In this document: positions 63,601-64,000 of the stretch, one piece after another
Layout: every line of letters starts with the position of its first letter
How positions within the stretch are numbered: position 1 is the first letter of the stretch
Assembly (NCBI GenBank): GCA_037042915.1
Contig: CM073201.1
Coordinates: 682,001 to 746,000 of the forward strand
Direction of reading: 5' to 3'
Length of the DNA: 64,000 nt
Origin: Auricularia sp. M13
Taxonomy: Eukaryota; Basidiomycota; Agaricomycetes; Auriculariales; Auriculariaceae
Program-made: the position numbers and the translations under genes
Notes under the pieces: model-generated
The model's input: only the letters and a program-made list of their open reading frames with translations
Databases searched by the model: none
What the model was told of the DNA's origin: nothing

Positions 63601-64000
63601 AAGCGCCGGTGGTCATGATGGCCGACGAAGCATTGGACAGCCCGACGATCAATTTTCGGATCTTTCCGACCGGTCCCGAGGCCAGTAGCGCCAGCTCCGG
63701 GAGTTGCCGGAAGCGCTGGTGGCCGCCGTCGAGCAGGGGGCGGCCGCCAGTGAGCAGGCTGTGATGGCCGATGAGCGGAGGGCGGCAGCCGACGAGCGCG
63801 CGGCGGTGGCCGCTTAAACGACGGCACCGCCGGCCAACGTCGCCAGCGGCCGACGCAGCCTGGCCGCCGGACAAATTTAAGGGGGGTTGTTCTGATACTG
63901 GGAAACCCCCCTTCGGATGTATTTTTAAGTTCCGTGGTGACTGCCTGGGGTGAGGTTTATTCAGTTGGGATCCTGAGTCCTTGCAATGTAGCAAGTCATA

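Larger units (their letters stand above)
59318..63952. mobile_element. 4.6-kb palindromic (foldback) element with 8-base TSD
   Basis: Left arm 59318-61604 and right arm 61650-63952 are near-perfect reverse complements around a 45-base loop. The ends read CACCCCAGGCAGTCACCACG. The flanks are AGGTTCAT (59310-59317) and AGGTTTAT (63953-63960), an 8-base TSD with one mismatch, which suits hAT-, P- or KDZ-type transposases. No transposase or known domain is encoded. Outer arms are rich in GCCGGCGAA/TTCGCCGGC motifs and contain a 126-127-base tandem repeat. Inner arms are AT-richer and non-repetitive. The arms differ by a few small indels. Confidence 0.85.

Overview
The window looks like a transposon-dense block of a basidiomycete (Agaricomycete-type) genome. 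The evidence is short GT-AG introns throughout, a KDZ-family transposase, a BTB/POZ gene of the fungal type, a fungal 'integrase core' gene, a hAT transposase, a DIRS-like retrotransposon with a tyrosine recombinase, and a large LINE (Tad1-like by layout). Nothing bacterial or viral is evident. I assign no species.

Layout. 1-628: right part of a non-autonomous Mutator-like element. 651-4861: non-coding foldback-like region with GGTCCCAAG ends, nested inverted repeats and tRNA-like segments. 4886-13314: minus-strand cluster of three multi-exon genes (a basidiomycete hypothetical, a Cys-containing hypothetical, a KDZ transposase) flanked by inverted copies of one MITE. 13829-23385: one minus-strand hypothetical gene apparently split by a DIRS-like element (about 14922-22796), itself split by an ORF1-only retroelement (18320-20585) with a 14-bp target-site duplication (TSD). 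23453-27652: a hAT element carrying a LINE relic and a 724-base GC-rich intron. 27653-45337: a pile-up of LINE copies, with a full-length 7.5-kb LINE ('LINE A', 30271-39495) inside an older minus-strand LINE A, plus a second ORF1-only copy and a 3' LINE fragment. 45502-45712: (CCTAA)n. 45897-50577: multi-exon genes of unknown function. 50650-51623: BTB gene. 51640-53965: dispersed repeat modules around a TA-flanked MITE. 54000-55763: integrase-core gene with one catalytic Asp replaced by Asn. 55878-59160: minisatellite and a roughly 180-bp satellite split by a third, intact ORF1-only copy. 59318-63952: a 4.6-kb near-perfect palindrome with an 8-bp TSD.

The most interesting system is a pair of retroelements. 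LINE A (ORF1+ORF2) and a compact 2.27-kb family that keeps only ORF1 ('LINE B', three copies) share the first bases, a 5' hairpin with compensatory changes, a 3' stem-loop and a (TC)n tail. LINE B looks like a fungal counterpart of mammalian HAL1 'half-LINEs', presumably moved by LINE A's ORF2 protein. Second is the palindromic element. Exon boundaries were read by eye from splice motifs and frame, and have not been tested against RNA.
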